From assembly GCF_004322775.1 (NCBI RefSeq), contig NZ_CP036403.1, positions 2,604,001-2,668,000 of the forward strand: 64,000 nt of DNA. Direction: 5' to 3'. The translations under genes were made by a program, and so were the position numbers. Shown here in pieces: positions 26,905 to 35,673 of the stretch (positions within the stretch are counted from its first letter, which is position 1; every line of letters starts with the position of its first letter). This DNA is from Ornithinimicrobium sufpigmenti (GTDB lineage: Bacteria > Actinomycetota > Actinomycetes > Actinomycetales > Dermatophilaceae). The notes below the pieces were generated by a model. That model was not told the origin of the DNA. It searched no databases and saw only the letters and a list, made by a program, of their open reading frames with translations.

Positions 26905-28095
26905 ATGAGCAACGGCAGATTCCCGATCCAGACCCTCAACGCCATCTCCCCGGTCGGTCTGCAGCGGCTCGACCGCGACATCTTTGACCTCGGCACGGAC
27001 ATCGCCGAGCCCCGCGGGATCCTCGTGCGCTCGGCGGACCTGCACGACCGCCCGGTCCCGCGGAGCCTGTATGCCGTCGCCCGGGCCGGTGCCGGGACCA
27101 ACAACATCCCGGTGGACAAGCTGGCCGCCCTGGGCATCCCGGTCTTCAACACCCCCGGCGCCAACGCGAACGCGGTCAAGGAGCTGGTGATCGCCGGCAT
27201 GCTGCTGGCGGCCCGCAACCTCTACCACGCGGCCGACTACACCCGGGACCTGGTCGCGACCCAGGGGCTGTCGGGCAAGGCCCTGGACGAGCAGGTCGAG
27301 GCCGGCAAGAAGCAGTTCGCCGGCTTCGAGCTGCCCGGCAAGACGCTGGGCGTGATCGGGCTGGGCTCGATCGGTGTGCTGGTCGCCAACGCCGCGCAGT
27401 CGCTGGGGATGAAGGTGCTCGGCTACGACCCCGCGGTGACGATCAAGAACGCCTGGCAGCTCTCCCCCAACGTCGAGCGGGTGGAGAGCGTGGAGGAGCT
27501 GTTCGCCCGCTCCGAGCTGATCACGCTGCACGTCCCGCTCGTCGACGGCACCAAGGGGCTGGTCAGCGCCGAGCGGATCGCGAGCATGCCCCGTGGTGCG
27601 GTGGTGCTTAACTTCGCCCGTGGGGGCGTGGTGGACGAGGCCGCCGTGATCGAGGCGCTCGACTCGGGCCACCTGCACGCCTACGTCAACGACTTTCCCA
27701 CCGAGGCCGGTGCCGTCCACCCACGGGTGATCACCCTGCCCCACCTGGGCGCCTCCACCGGTGAGGCCGAGGACAACTGTGCGGTGATGGCGGTCGACCA
27801 GCTGCAGGACTTCCTGCTCAACGGCAACATCCGCAACGCGGTGAACTTCCCCGAGGTCGTCATGGCCCGGACGCCGGGCACCACCCGGCTGGGCATCTTC
27901 AACGAGAACAAGCCGAACATGATCGGCCAGATCACCGCCGTGCTGGCCGAGGCGGGCCTCAACGTCGCGGAGTTCACCAACAAGTCCAAGGGTGACTACG
28001 CCTACACCCTCGTGGACGTCGAGGGCGAGGTCCGCGACGAGCTCAAGGCGCAGATCCTGGCCATCGACGGCATCGTCCGGGCCCGCAAGCTCTGA
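26905..28095 (+). CDS. serA: D-3-phosphoglycerate dehydrogenase (short, ACT-containing type)
   Basis: SerA oxidises 3-phosphoglycerate to 3-phosphohydroxypyruvate using NAD. The 396-aa protein has the Rossmann motif GVIGLGSIG near residue 150, the catalytic arginine in NFARGGVVDEA and histidine in LPHLGAST, and a C-terminal ACT domain from about residue 325. It lacks the extra ASB domain of the roughly 530-aa mycobacterial enzyme. Short SerA next to E. coli-type SerC is the arrangement seen in many Firmicutes. The pair sits between two genes that are usually neighbours, which suggests insertion. Confidence 0.93.
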   Translation: MSNGRFPIQTLNAISPVGLQRLDRDIFDLGTDIAEPRGILVRSADLHDRPVPRSLYAVARAGAGTNNIPVDKLAALGIPVFNTPGANANAVKELVIAGMLLAARNLYHAADYTRDLVATQGLSGKALDEQVEAGKKQFAGFELPGKTLGVIGLGSIGVLVANAAQSLGMKVLGYDPAVTIKNAWQLSPNVERVESVEELFARSELITLHVPLVDGTKGLVSAERIASMPRGAVVLNFARGGVVDEAAVIEALDSGHLHAYVNDFPTEAGAVHPRVITLPHLGASTGEAEDNCAVMAVDQLQDFLLNGNIRNAVNFPEVVMARTPGTTRLGIFNENKPNMIGQITAVLAEAGLNVAEFTNKSKGDYAYTLVDVEGEVRDELKAQILAIDGIVRARKL

Positions 28096-28104
28096 CCGGG
28101 CGGG

Positions 28105-28575
28105 CTACGCCGAGGCGTCGGCCTCGGCGCGCCCGGCGAGCCGGTCGACGGAGGACTGCAGCATGTCGGCCGTGGTGCTGCGTGCCCGGTCCATGCGGGC
28201 GGGGTCGGTGAGCCCGCTCCAGTCGTAGGTGTGCGTCACCCTGGTGGTGCCGTCCGCCTGCGGCTCGAGCGTCCAGCGCCACAGGTGACCGGCCGGAGGC
28301 TCACCCGGCGACGCGGGCTTCCAGGCCAGCAGGCGGTCCTCCTCGAACTCCACGACGTGGTTCTCCCGGGTCTTGCCGTTGGTCAGCGCCATCGTGAACA
28401 CGTCGCCGACCTGGTGCACCCGCTGCCCGGCGGGTGCCTCGACGAGGTTGTCGTTGCCGTCCCACTCGGGCTGCCTGGCGGGGTCGGCGATCAGGGCGAA
28501 GATGGTGCGGGGCGGGGCGTTGACGTCGCGGCTCGCCTGGACGATCTGGGTCGTCGGATCCTGGTCTGCGTCCAT
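28105..28575 (-). CDS. SRPBCC family protein
   Basis: A 156-aa START/Bet v 1-like (polyketide cyclase/dehydrase) fold protein. Recognisable elements are the opening strand and RTIFALIADPARQPEWDG, central FEEDRLLAWKP, and the late TRVTHTYDWSGLTDP. Such proteins bind hydrophobic ligands in a cavity; substrate unknown. It converges on serA, with 9 bp between the stops. Confidence 0.8.
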   Translation of the reverse strand: MDADQDPTTQIVQASRDVNAPPRTIFALIADPARQPEWDGNDNLVEAPAGQRVHQVGDVFTMALTNGKTRENHVVEFEEDRLLAWKPASPGEPPAGHLWRWTLEPQADGTTRVTHTYDWSGLTDPARMDRARSTTADMLQSSVDRLAGRAEADASA

Positions 28576-28649
28576 AGGCCCATCCCATCACAGTGCGTGG
28601 GGCCAGGACGCAGGAGCGGCTCGGAGCGACCTCGAGCCTCAGGGCCGGC

Positions 28650-30623
28650 TCAGGAGCGGAGCACGGTCAGGGGCAGCAGCGTCTTGCCGGTGGGGCCGAT
28701 CTGGATCTCGGTGTCCAGCTGTGGGCACACGCCGCAGTCGAAGCACGGGGTCCACCGGCAGTCCTCGACCTCACGCTCCTCGAGAGCGTCCAGCCAGTCC
28801 TCCCACAGCCACTCCTTGTCCAGCCCGGAGTCGATGTGGTCCCAGGGCAGCACCTCGTGCTCGCCGCGCTCGCGGGTGGTGAACCAGTCGACGTCCACGC
28901 CGGTGCCCTCCAGCCCCCGCTCCGCGGCCGTCATCCACCGCTGGTACGAGAAGTGCTCGCTCCAGCCGTCGAACCGGCCACCGGCGCGCCATACCTCCTC
29001 GATCACCGCGCCCAGGCGACGGTCGCCGCGCGAGAGGAGGCCCTCGACGATCCCCGGCTGGCCGTCGTGGTAGCGGAAGCCGATCGCCGAGCCGTAGCGC
29101 CGGTCCGAGCGGACGGCCTCGCGCAGCTTGGCCAGCCGTGCGTCGGTCTCCTCCCAGCCCAGCTGGGCGGCCCACTGGAAGGGGGTGTGCGGCTTGGGCA
29201 CGAACCCGCCGATGGACACGGTGCAGCGGATGTCCCGCCGCCCGGAGACCTCGCGCCCGGTGTCGATGACCTTCTTGGCCAGGTCGGCGATCGCCAGCAC
29301 GTCCTCGTCGGTCTCGGTCGGCAGCCCGCACATGAAGTAGAGCTTGACCTGTCGCCAGCCGGCCGCGTACGCGGCGGTGACGGTGCGGATGAGGTCCTCC
29401 TCGCTGACCATCTTGTTGATCACCTTGCGCATCCGCTCGCTGCCGCCCTCGGGTGCGAAGGTCAGGCCCGAGCGGCGGCCGTTACGGGTGAGCTCGTTGG
29501 CCAGGTCGATGTTGAAGGCGTCCACCCGGGTCGAGGGCAGCGAGAGACCGGTCTGGGTCCCCTCGTAGCGGTCGGCCAGGCCCTTGGTGATCCCGGCGAT
29601 CTCGGAGTGGTCGGCCGACGACAGCGAGAGCAGGCCGACCTCGTTGAGGCCGGTCGAGCACAGCCCCTGCTCGACCATCTCGCCGATCCCGGTGATCGAG
29701 CGCTCCCGCACGGGGCGGGTGATCATCCCGGCCTGGCAGAACCGGCAGCCGCGCGTGCAGCCGCGGAAGATCTCCACGCTCATCCGCTCGTGCACCGACT
29801 CGGTCACCGGCACCAGCGGCGTCTTCGGGTACGGCCAGGCGTCGAGGTCCATCACCGTGTGCTTGGAGACCCGCCACGGCACCCCGTGCAGGTCGGCGCG
29901 CGGGGCGACCCGCTGGATCCGCCCGTCGGGCAGGTAGGAGACCTCGTAGAACGCCGGCACGTAGACGCCGCCGGTGCGAGCCAGCTCCAGCAGCAGACCC
30001 TGCCGTCCCTCGGGGCGGCCGGCGCGCTTCCAGGCGTTGATGATCCGGGAGGTCTGCAGCACCGCCTCCTCGCCGTCGCCCACGATCGCGGCGTCGATGA
30101 AGTCGGCGACCGGCTCGGGGTTGAAGCTGGCGTGCCCGCCGACCAGCACGATCGGATGCTCGTCGCCACGCTCGCGGCTGTGCAGCGGGATCCCCGCCAG
30201 GTCGAGCGCGGTGAGCAGGTTGGTGTAGCCCAGCTCGGTGGAGAAGCTGACCCCGAGGACGTCGAAGTCGGCGACCGCGCGGTGCCCGTCCACGGTGAAC
30301 TGCGGCACGCCGCGCTCGCGCATGAGCTGCTCCATGTCCGGCCACACCGCGTAGGTCCGCTCGGCCAGCGCGTCCGGCTGCTCGTTGAGCACCTCGTAGA
30401 GGATCATCACGCCCTGGTTGGGCAGCCCGACCTCGTAGGCGTCGGGATACATCAGCGCCCACCGGGCGGTGCTCGCTCCCCCGCAGTCCCACTCCTTGAC
30501 CTGGGAGTTCAGCTCACCGCCGATGTACTGCACCGGCTTGCTGACCTCCTCCAGCAGCGGCTCGAGGTCGGCGAGCAGCGACCGGCCGGGCGCGCGGACA
30601 GGGGTGACAGGTGCTGCGGACAT
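28650..30623 (-). CDS. TIGR03960 family B12-binding radical SAM protein
   Basis: This 657-aa protein has an N-terminal cobalamin-binding-like domain followed by a radical SAM core with the cluster motif FRGCTRGCRFCQAGM (CxxxCxxC). A C-terminal cysteine motif CFDCGVCPQ is also present. It is the usual partner of TIGR03936; the joint reaction is not known. I chose the ATG at 30623 (MSAAPVTPVRAPGRS); an upstream start at 30668 would add 15 residues. The start codon lies in the inverted repeat CATACCC-CCA-GGGTATG. Confidence 0.88.
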   Translation of the reverse strand: MSAAPVTPVRAPGRSLLADLEPLLEEVSKPVQYIGGELNSQVKEWDCGGASTARWALMYPDAYEVGLPNQGVMILYEVLNEQPDALAERTYAVWPDMEQLMRERGVPQFTVDGHRAVADFDVLGVSFSTELGYTNLLTALDLAGIPLHSRERGDEHPIVLVGGHASFNPEPVADFIDAAIVGDGEEAVLQTSRIINAWKRAGRPEGRQGLLLELARTGGVYVPAFYEVSYLPDGRIQRVAPRADLHGVPWRVSKHTVMDLDAWPYPKTPLVPVTESVHERMSVEIFRGCTRGCRFCQAGMITRPVRERSITGIGEMVEQGLCSTGLNEVGLLSLSSADHSEIAGITKGLADRYEGTQTGLSLPSTRVDAFNIDLANELTRNGRRSGLTFAPEGGSERMRKVINKMVSEEDLIRTVTAAYAAGWRQVKLYFMCGLPTETDEDVLAIADLAKKVIDTGREVSGRRDIRCTVSIGGFVPKPHTPFQWAAQLGWEETDARLAKLREAVRSDRRYGSAIGFRYHDGQPGIVEGLLSRGDRRLGAVIEEVWRAGGRFDGWSEHFSYQRWMTAAERGLEGTGVDVDWFTTRERGEHEVLPWDHIDSGLDKEWLWEDWLDALEEREVEDCRWTPCFDCGVCPQLDTEIQIGPTGKTLLPLTVLRS

Positions 30624-30637
30624 ACCCCCAGGGTATG
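30621..30637. repeat. Perfect inverted repeat CATACCC-CCA-GGGTATG at a start codon
   Basis: Seven-base arms with a 3-bp centre. The left arm contains the start codon of the TIGR03960 gene on the minus strand. Both arms are copies of the GGTATG-type motif found throughout the window. Confidence 0.7.
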
Positions 30638-30650
30638 CAGTGCGCCGCGG

Positions 30651-30685
30651 CCGACCCAACGGCGCCACGCGGCGCGGTGGGTCGG
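30651..30685 (-). terminator. Terminator after the acyl-CoA synthetase gene
   Basis: A stem of 14 bp (CCGACCCA with TGGGTCGG outside, C60-G77, and GCGCC with GGCGC inside) closes an ACGC loop, 10 bp past the stop at 30695. Confidence 0.8.
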
Positions 30686-30694
30686 CCGGGCGGC

Positions 30695-32539
30695 TCAGGC
30701 GTCGGCGTAGAACTCGTCGAGCTTGTCGCGGTACTTCTCGGTGACCTTCTTGCGCTTGAGCTTCATGCTCGGGGTCAGGTCGCCCTCCTCGACGGAGAGG
30801 TCGTGGTCGAGGATGTGGAACTTCTTGATCTGCTCGTGCCGGGCCAGCCTGGTGTTGAGCTCGTCGACATAGCCCTGCACCATCTCGCGCGCCTTGTCGG
30901 AGGTGACGATCTGGGCGTAGGAGTCGCCGGCCATGCCGTTCTTGGCACCCCAGTCGGTGATCGAGTCGGGGTCCAGGGTGATGAGCGCGGAGACGAAGTT
31001 GCGGTGCTCGCCCTCGACGATGAGCTGGCTGGCGTAGGGACAGACGCCCTTGAACATCGACTCGATGTGCGAGGGGGCGACGTACTTGCCGCCGGAGGTC
31101 TTGAACAGGTCCTTCTTGCGGTCGGTGATCCGGACGTAGCCGTCCTCGTCGATCTCGGCGATGTCACCGGTGTGCAGCCACCCGTCCTGCAGGGCCTGCC
31201 CGGTGGCCTCCTCGTTGTCGTGGTAGCCGGTCATGATGCCGGGACCGCGCATGAGCAGCTCGCCGTCCTCGGCCACCTTGACCTCGGTGCCGGGCAGCGG
31301 CCAGCCGATGCTGCCGATCCGGTTCTTGGCGTGCTCGGGGCGGTTGACCAGGGAGGCCGCGCTGGACTCGGTGAGTCCGTAGCCCTCGATGATCATCAGG
31401 CCCATCGCGTCGAACCACCGGCCGATCTCGGGGTTCAGCGCGGCGGAGCCGGAGATGAAGAAGCGCACCCGCCCGCCGAACCGGTCGCGGATCTTGGACA
31501 GGACGAGCTTGTCGGCCAGCCGGTACTGGGCCGCGAGCAGCCCCTTGGGCTCGGCGCCGGTGGCCCGGACCTCCGAGACCCGCTTGCCGACCCCGCTGGC
31601 CCAGGTGAACAGCTTGGCCTTGATGCCGCCACCGTCGGCCATCATCGTGGTGATCCGGCCGTAGGCCTTCTCGAAGATGCGCGGTGCCGCGCCCATGAAG
31701 GTCGGCTGGACGACCGCCAGGTTCGGGACGATCTTGTCGACCCGGCCGTCGACGGCGGTGGCGAAGCCCATCTGCAGGGGCAGCATGAGCAGCAGCTTGC
31801 CGAAGACGTGCGCCAGGGGCAGCCAGAGGTACTGCAGGTCGTCCTCGGAGAGGATCTGCACCGCGTCGACCGCCGCGGCCTCGTAGGTCCACGCCGAGTG
31901 CGGCAGCCGCACGCCCTTGGGGCGTCCGGTGGTGCCGGAGGTGTAGATGATCGTCGCCAGGTGCTCGGGGGTGAGACCGTCGATCCGGGCGTCCACGATC
32001 CCCGGCTCGGCCTGCAGCCGGGCCCGGCCGAGGTCCTCCAGCTCGGCGAAGGTGATGACGTCCTGGTTGTCGCCCGAGGCGCCGTCGATCACGACGATCT
32101 TGAGCACGCCGCCGAGCTGGTCGCGGTGCTCGAGCACCTTCTGGACCTGCTCCTGGTCCTCGGCGATGACGACCCTGCTGTCGGAGTCGGTGACGACGAA
32201 GCGGACGTCCTCGGACAGCATGGTCGGGTAGACGGTGGTGGTCGCCGCGCCGGCGCACATCACGGCCAGGTCGGAGAGCACCCACTCCAGGCGGGTCGAG
32301 GAGGCCAGCGCGACCCGCTCCTCGGGCTGCACCCCGAGCTCGATCAGGCCCGCCGCCAGGGCGTAGGCCCGGTCCTTGGTCTGGGCCCAGGACAGCGAGG
32401 GCCACTGCTCGCCGTCGGGGTAGAGGAAGGCGTCTCGGTCGGGGCTCTTGGCCACGCGGTCACGGAACAGGTGACCTACGCTCGGCGCACGATTCTGCAG
32501 AATCGTCTCGTCGTAGGTCTCGTCGGCCAGTCGGGCCAT
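30695..32539 (-). CDS. Long-chain fatty acyl-CoA synthetase (FadD15-like)
   Basis: AMP-forming acyl-CoA ligase of 614 aa. The ATP-binding motif IIYTSGTTGRPKG is near residue 190, the A8-type motif GWLHTGDIAEIDEDGYVRITDRKKD is near 445, and the C-terminal lysine region LTPSMKLKRKKV is present. The cap-domain insert and overall length match the large actinobacterial FadD15/AasS-like group that activates long-chain fatty acids. The ATG at 32539 follows AAGGAG with 8 nt spacing. It lies downstream of rodA on the same strand, 55 bp away. Confidence 0.92.
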   Translation of the reverse strand: MARLADETYDETILQNRAPSVGHLFRDRVAKSPDRDAFLYPDGEQWPSLSWAQTKDRAYALAAGLIELGVQPEERVALASSTRLEWVLSDLAVMCAGAATTTVYPTMLSEDVRFVVTDSDSRVVIAEDQEQVQKVLEHRDQLGGVLKIVVIDGASGDNQDVITFAELEDLGRARLQAEPGIVDARIDGLTPEHLATIIYTSGTTGRPKGVRLPHSAWTYEAAAVDAVQILSEDDLQYLWLPLAHVFGKLLLMLPLQMGFATAVDGRVDKIVPNLAVVQPTFMGAAPRIFEKAYGRITTMMADGGGIKAKLFTWASGVGKRVSEVRATGAEPKGLLAAQYRLADKLVLSKIRDRFGGRVRFFISGSAALNPEIGRWFDAMGLMIIEGYGLTESSAASLVNRPEHAKNRIGSIGWPLPGTEVKVAEDGELLMRGPGIMTGYHDNEEATGQALQDGWLHTGDIAEIDEDGYVRITDRKKDLFKTSGGKYVAPSHIESMFKGVCPYASQLIVEGEHRNFVSALITLDPDSITDWGAKNGMAGDSYAQIVTSDKAREMVQGYVDELNTRLARHEQIKKFHILDHDLSVEEGDLTPSMKLKRKKVTEKYRDKLDEFYADA

Positions 32540-32594
32540 CGTCAACTCCTTCGTCGGCAGGTCCTCGGTGCATCTTCTCAGGTGGTGGGGCGCG

Positions 32595-33728
32595 TTACCA
32601 AGCGCCACGCCCTCGGAAGGTGGGCTGCTGGGCGCAGGAGAGCAGTCCCAGCGCGAGCCAGCAGGCCAGCATGGAGGACCCGCCGTAGGACAGGAACGGC
32701 AGCGGCAGCCCGGTGACGGGCATCAGCCCGAGGTTCATCCCGACGTTCTGGAAGGTCTGGAAGGCGAACCAGCAGGCGACGCCGACCGCGACGAGACGTC
32801 CGAAGGGGTCCTCGCAGCGCAGCCCGACGAGCAGGGCCCGCACCACGAGGAAGCCGAGGAGGGCGACCAGCCCCAGGCTGCCGAGCAGGCCCAGCTCCTC
32901 CCCCGCGACGGAGAAGATGAAGTCGGTGTGCTGGAAGGGGATGAACCCGCCCTGCGTCTGCGGCCCCTGACCGAGACCGGTGCCGGACCATCCCCCGGAG
33001 CCGATCGCCAGGCGCACCTGGGTGGTCTGGTAGCCGATCCCTTCCGGGTCCAGCGCGGGGTTCTGGAAGGCGAGGAGCCGGTTGACCTGGTACGGGTCCA
33101 GCAGCGGCACCCTGACGGCGGCCACCACGGCCGCGACCGTGCCGCCGACCGCGGCGGCCGTCCACCGCCACGAGGCCCCGGAGGTGGCCACGACCCCGAT
33201 CGTCAGCACGCCGAAGACCAGCGCGCTGCCGAGGTCGGGCTGCAGCATGATCAGCGCGACCGGGAGCGCCGCCAGCACCCACGCCAGCAGCACCTCCCGC
33301 CAGCCGGGAGGCCGGTAGGGGTCGTGCCCCTCGGCCAGGATCATGGCCAGCCCCACGACGAGGCCGATCTTGGCCAGCTCGGAGGGTTGCAGCGAGAACC
33401 CGCCGGGCAGGAACAGCCAGGACCGGGATCCGTTGACGGTCTCCCCCAGCGGGGTCAGCACCAGCAGCAGCCCGAACAGCCCTGCGAGGTAGACCCACGG
33501 CGCGAGCGCCCGCAGCCAGCGCACGTCGACCGCCGCCACCGCCAGGGCGAGGGTGATCCCGATGGCGGCGTTGACCAGGTGCCGGACGGCCAGCGCGCTG
33601 CCCGCCCACCCCTTGGTCGAGGACCAGATGAGCAGGGCGCCGACGACGGTGAGGCCGAGCGCGGCGACGAACGGGGCCCAGTCGGTGCGGGCGTAGCGCG
33701 CGCCGACGGTGCGGGCGCGGCTCGCCAT
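32595..33728 (-). CDS. rodA: SEDS peptidoglycan glycosyltransferase (RodA/FtsW family)
   Basis: SEDS proteins polymerise glycan strands of peptidoglycan with a class B penicillin-binding protein. The 377-aa protein has about ten hydrophobic segments. It carries the signature FSLQPSELAKIGLV near residue 115, a TDFIFSVAGEELGLLG block, and the C-terminal GLPLPFLSYGGSSM, typical of RodA. No mreB, mreC or PBP gene lies nearby; the neighbours are ribF and an acyl-CoA synthetase. The start codon context is GGTATGG. Confidence 0.9.
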   Translation of the reverse strand: MASRARTVGARYARTDWAPFVAALGLTVVGALLIWSSTKGWAGSALAVRHLVNAAIGITLALAVAAVDVRWLRALAPWVYLAGLFGLLLVLTPLGETVNGSRSWLFLPGGFSLQPSELAKIGLVVGLAMILAEGHDPYRPPGWREVLLAWVLAALPVALIMLQPDLGSALVFGVLTIGVVATSGASWRWTAAAVGGTVAAVVAAVRVPLLDPYQVNRLLAFQNPALDPEGIGYQTTQVRLAIGSGGWSGTGLGQGPQTQGGFIPFQHTDFIFSVAGEELGLLGSLGLVALLGFLVVRALLVGLRCEDPFGRLVAVGVACWFAFQTFQNVGMNLGLMPVTGLPLPFLSYGGSSMLACWLALGLLSCAQQPTFRGRGAW

Positions 33729-33758
33729 ACCGTCCTCGACCGTCCTCGACCGCTTCGC

Positions 33759-34718
33759 TCAGGCCAGCAGTGCGCGGGTGCGGTCCACGTCCTGCGCCAT
33801 CTGCTCCATGAGGTCCTCGACCGAGGCGAAGCGCACATTGCCCCGCAGCCGCTCGACGAAGTCGACCCACACCACCTCGCCGTAGAGGTCGAGGTCGTCC
33901 CGGTCCAGGACGTAGGCCTCCACCGTGCGCCGCACCACGTCGTCGAAGGTGGGGTTGGTGCCGACGGAGATCGCGGCGGGCAGCCGACGGTCGGGGTGCC
34001 CGGGCGGCAGGGAGGGCCGCTCCAGCCAGCCTGCGTAGACACCGTCGGCGGGGACCATCCCCTCGCTGCGGGTGGACAGGTTGGCCGTCGGGTAGCCCAG
34101 CTCGCGGCCCCGCTTGTGCCCGTGCACCACCTCGCCGGAGACCCGGTGCTCGCGGGCCAGGATCTCGGTCGCCGTGTCCATGTCCCCGGTGGCCAGCGCC
34201 TCGCGCAGGGCGGTGGAGGACCAGGCCCGCCGCCCGCGCTCGAACTCTCCCTCGGTCTGCTGCACCACGACCTCGAAGCCGTAGCGCTCCCCCAGCTCGC
34301 GCATGGTCTCTACGTCACCGCTGTTGTGCAGGCCGAAGCGGGTGTCCTGGCCCACGACCACGACCTGGGCCCGCAGTCCCTCGACGAAGGTCTGGACCAC
34401 GAAGTCCTCGGGCGTGAGCTGCGCGTACTCGCGGGTGAACTCGATGACCACCACGCCGTCGAGCCCGACCTCCTCCAGCAGCGCCAGCCGGTGCTCGAGC
34501 CCGACGATCGCCTCCGGCGCCCGCTCGGGGTGCAGGACGGCCACCGGGTGGGGGTCGAAGGTCACCGCCACGGCCGCCAGACCGCGTCCCGCCGCCAGGT
34601 CCACGACGGTGCCCAGCACGGCCCTGTGCCCGCGGTGGACGCCGTCGAAGTTGCCGAGGGTGGCTACGGTCGGACCGAGGTCGGTGGGGACGTCGTCCAA
34701 GCTGCTCCAGCGATGCAC
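33759..34718 (-). CDS. ribF: Bifunctional riboflavin kinase/FAD synthetase
   Basis: RibF phosphorylates riboflavin to FMN and adenylates FMN to FAD. The N-terminal FAD synthetase domain has TLGNFDGVHRGHRAV near residue 20 and VVVGQDTRFG near 125. The C-terminal kinase domain has GRELGYPTANL and YLDR-like residues. Length is 319 aa from the GTG at 34718, chosen because a TAGAGT -10 box ends 7 nt upstream and there is no ribosome-binding site. The -10 box contains the truB stop codon. Confidence 0.94.
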   Translation of the reverse strand: MHRWSSLDDVPTDLGPTVATLGNFDGVHRGHRAVLGTVVDLAAGRGLAAVAVTFDPHPVAVLHPERAPEAIVGLEHRLALLEEVGLDGVVVIEFTREYAQLTPEDFVVQTFVEGLRAQVVVVGQDTRFGLHNSGDVETMRELGERYGFEVVVQQTEGEFERGRRAWSSTALREALATGDMDTATEILAREHRVSGEVVHGHKRGRELGYPTANLSTRSEGMVPADGVYAGWLERPSLPPGHPDRRLPAAISVGTNPTFDDVVRRTVEAYVLDRDDLDLYGEVVWVDFVERLRGNVRFASVEDLMEQMAQDVDRTRALLA

Positions 34719-34725
34719 GGGCGTC

Positions 34726-34731
34726 ACTCTA
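34726..34731 (-). promoter_or_regulatory. -10 box (TAGAGT) for leaderless ribF, overlapping the truB stop
   Basis: The hexamer begins with the TAG stop codon of truB and is followed by seven nucleotides and the GTG of ribF. Confidence 0.4.
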
Positions 34732-35673
34732 ACCGCCGTCGGCGGGCGCAAAGACCACGAGCGCCCTGGCGAGAGGTTCGCGCTTTCGCGACTCGTCCAG
34801 CACGGCGACGAGCCGTCCGTCGGGGCCGATCGCGGCCACGGGACGGGGCCGGCCCGGCTGCTCGGCGGGGATCCGCTGGCCGTAACCCAGCGCGCGGGCC
34901 TCGGGCTCGGTGAGCTCGCGCACGGGCAGGGCGGCCCGCGCGGCGCTGGCCAGGTCGACCAGGTATGCCGTGGGGCCGGGCCCCTGCTCGGGGTCAAGTT
35001 GGTCGAGGGTGACCGCCGTGTCCAGGTCGAGGTCGCCGACCCGGGTGCGCCGCAGCGCCGTCAGGTGGCCGCCGACGCCGAGGCTGGCGCCCAGGTCCCG
35101 GGCGAGGGCACGCACGTAGGTTCCGGAGGACACCTCGACCTCGACGTCCAGGTCGACGACCGGGGTGCCGTCCGCCAGCTGCTCGTCGCGCCGCCGGAGC
35201 ACGGTGAACCGGGAGACGGTCACCGGCCGGGCGGGCAGGGTGACGTCCTCCCCGCCGCGCACGCGGGCGTAGGAGCGGCGGCCGTCGACCTTGATGGCGC
35301 TGACGGCGCTGGGGACCTGCTCGATGGGTCCGGTCAGCGCCGCCACCGCCTCGGCGATCTGCTCGTCGCTGACCTGGCCGGCGGGCGTGGTCGCCGTGGC
35401 CTCACCCTCCGCGTCGTCGGTCAGGGTGGCCTGGCCGAGCCGCACGGTGGCGGCATACCCCTTGTCGTGGCCGACGAGGAAGGTGAGCAGCTTGGTGCCA
35501 CGGTTCACGCCGAGCACCAGCACCCCCGTCGCCATGGGGTCCAGGGTGCCGGCGTGCCCGACCCGGCGGGTGCGGCACAGCCGGCGGACCCGCCCGACGA
35601 CGTCGTGGCTGGTCCAGCCGGCCGGCTTGTCGACGACGAGGAGCCCGTCGCCGACGGGCGGCTCAGCGCTCAT
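34729..35673 (-). CDS. truB: tRNA pseudouridine(55) synthase
   Basis: TruB makes pseudouridine 55 in the tRNA T loop. The catalytic aspartate lies in VGHAGTLDPMATGVL near residues 38-52, and the start GLLVVDKPAGWTSHDVV is typical. The 314-aa protein has an actinobacterial-type C-terminal domain. The ATG overlaps the end of rbfA by 11 nt, so translation is coupled. Confidence 0.96.
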   Translation of the reverse strand: MSAEPPVGDGLLVVDKPAGWTSHDVVGRVRRLCRTRRVGHAGTLDPMATGVLVLGVNRGTKLLTFLVGHDKGYAATVRLGQATLTDDAEGEATATTPAGQVSDEQIAEAVAALTGPIEQVPSAVSAIKVDGRRSYARVRGGEDVTLPARPVTVSRFTVLRRRDEQLADGTPVVDLDVEVEVSSGTYVRALARDLGASLGVGGHLTALRRTRVGDLDLDTAVTLDQLDPEQGPGPTAYLVDLASAARAALPVRELTEPEARALGYGQRIPAEQPGRPRPVAAIGPDGRLVAVLDESRKREPLARALVVFAPADGG

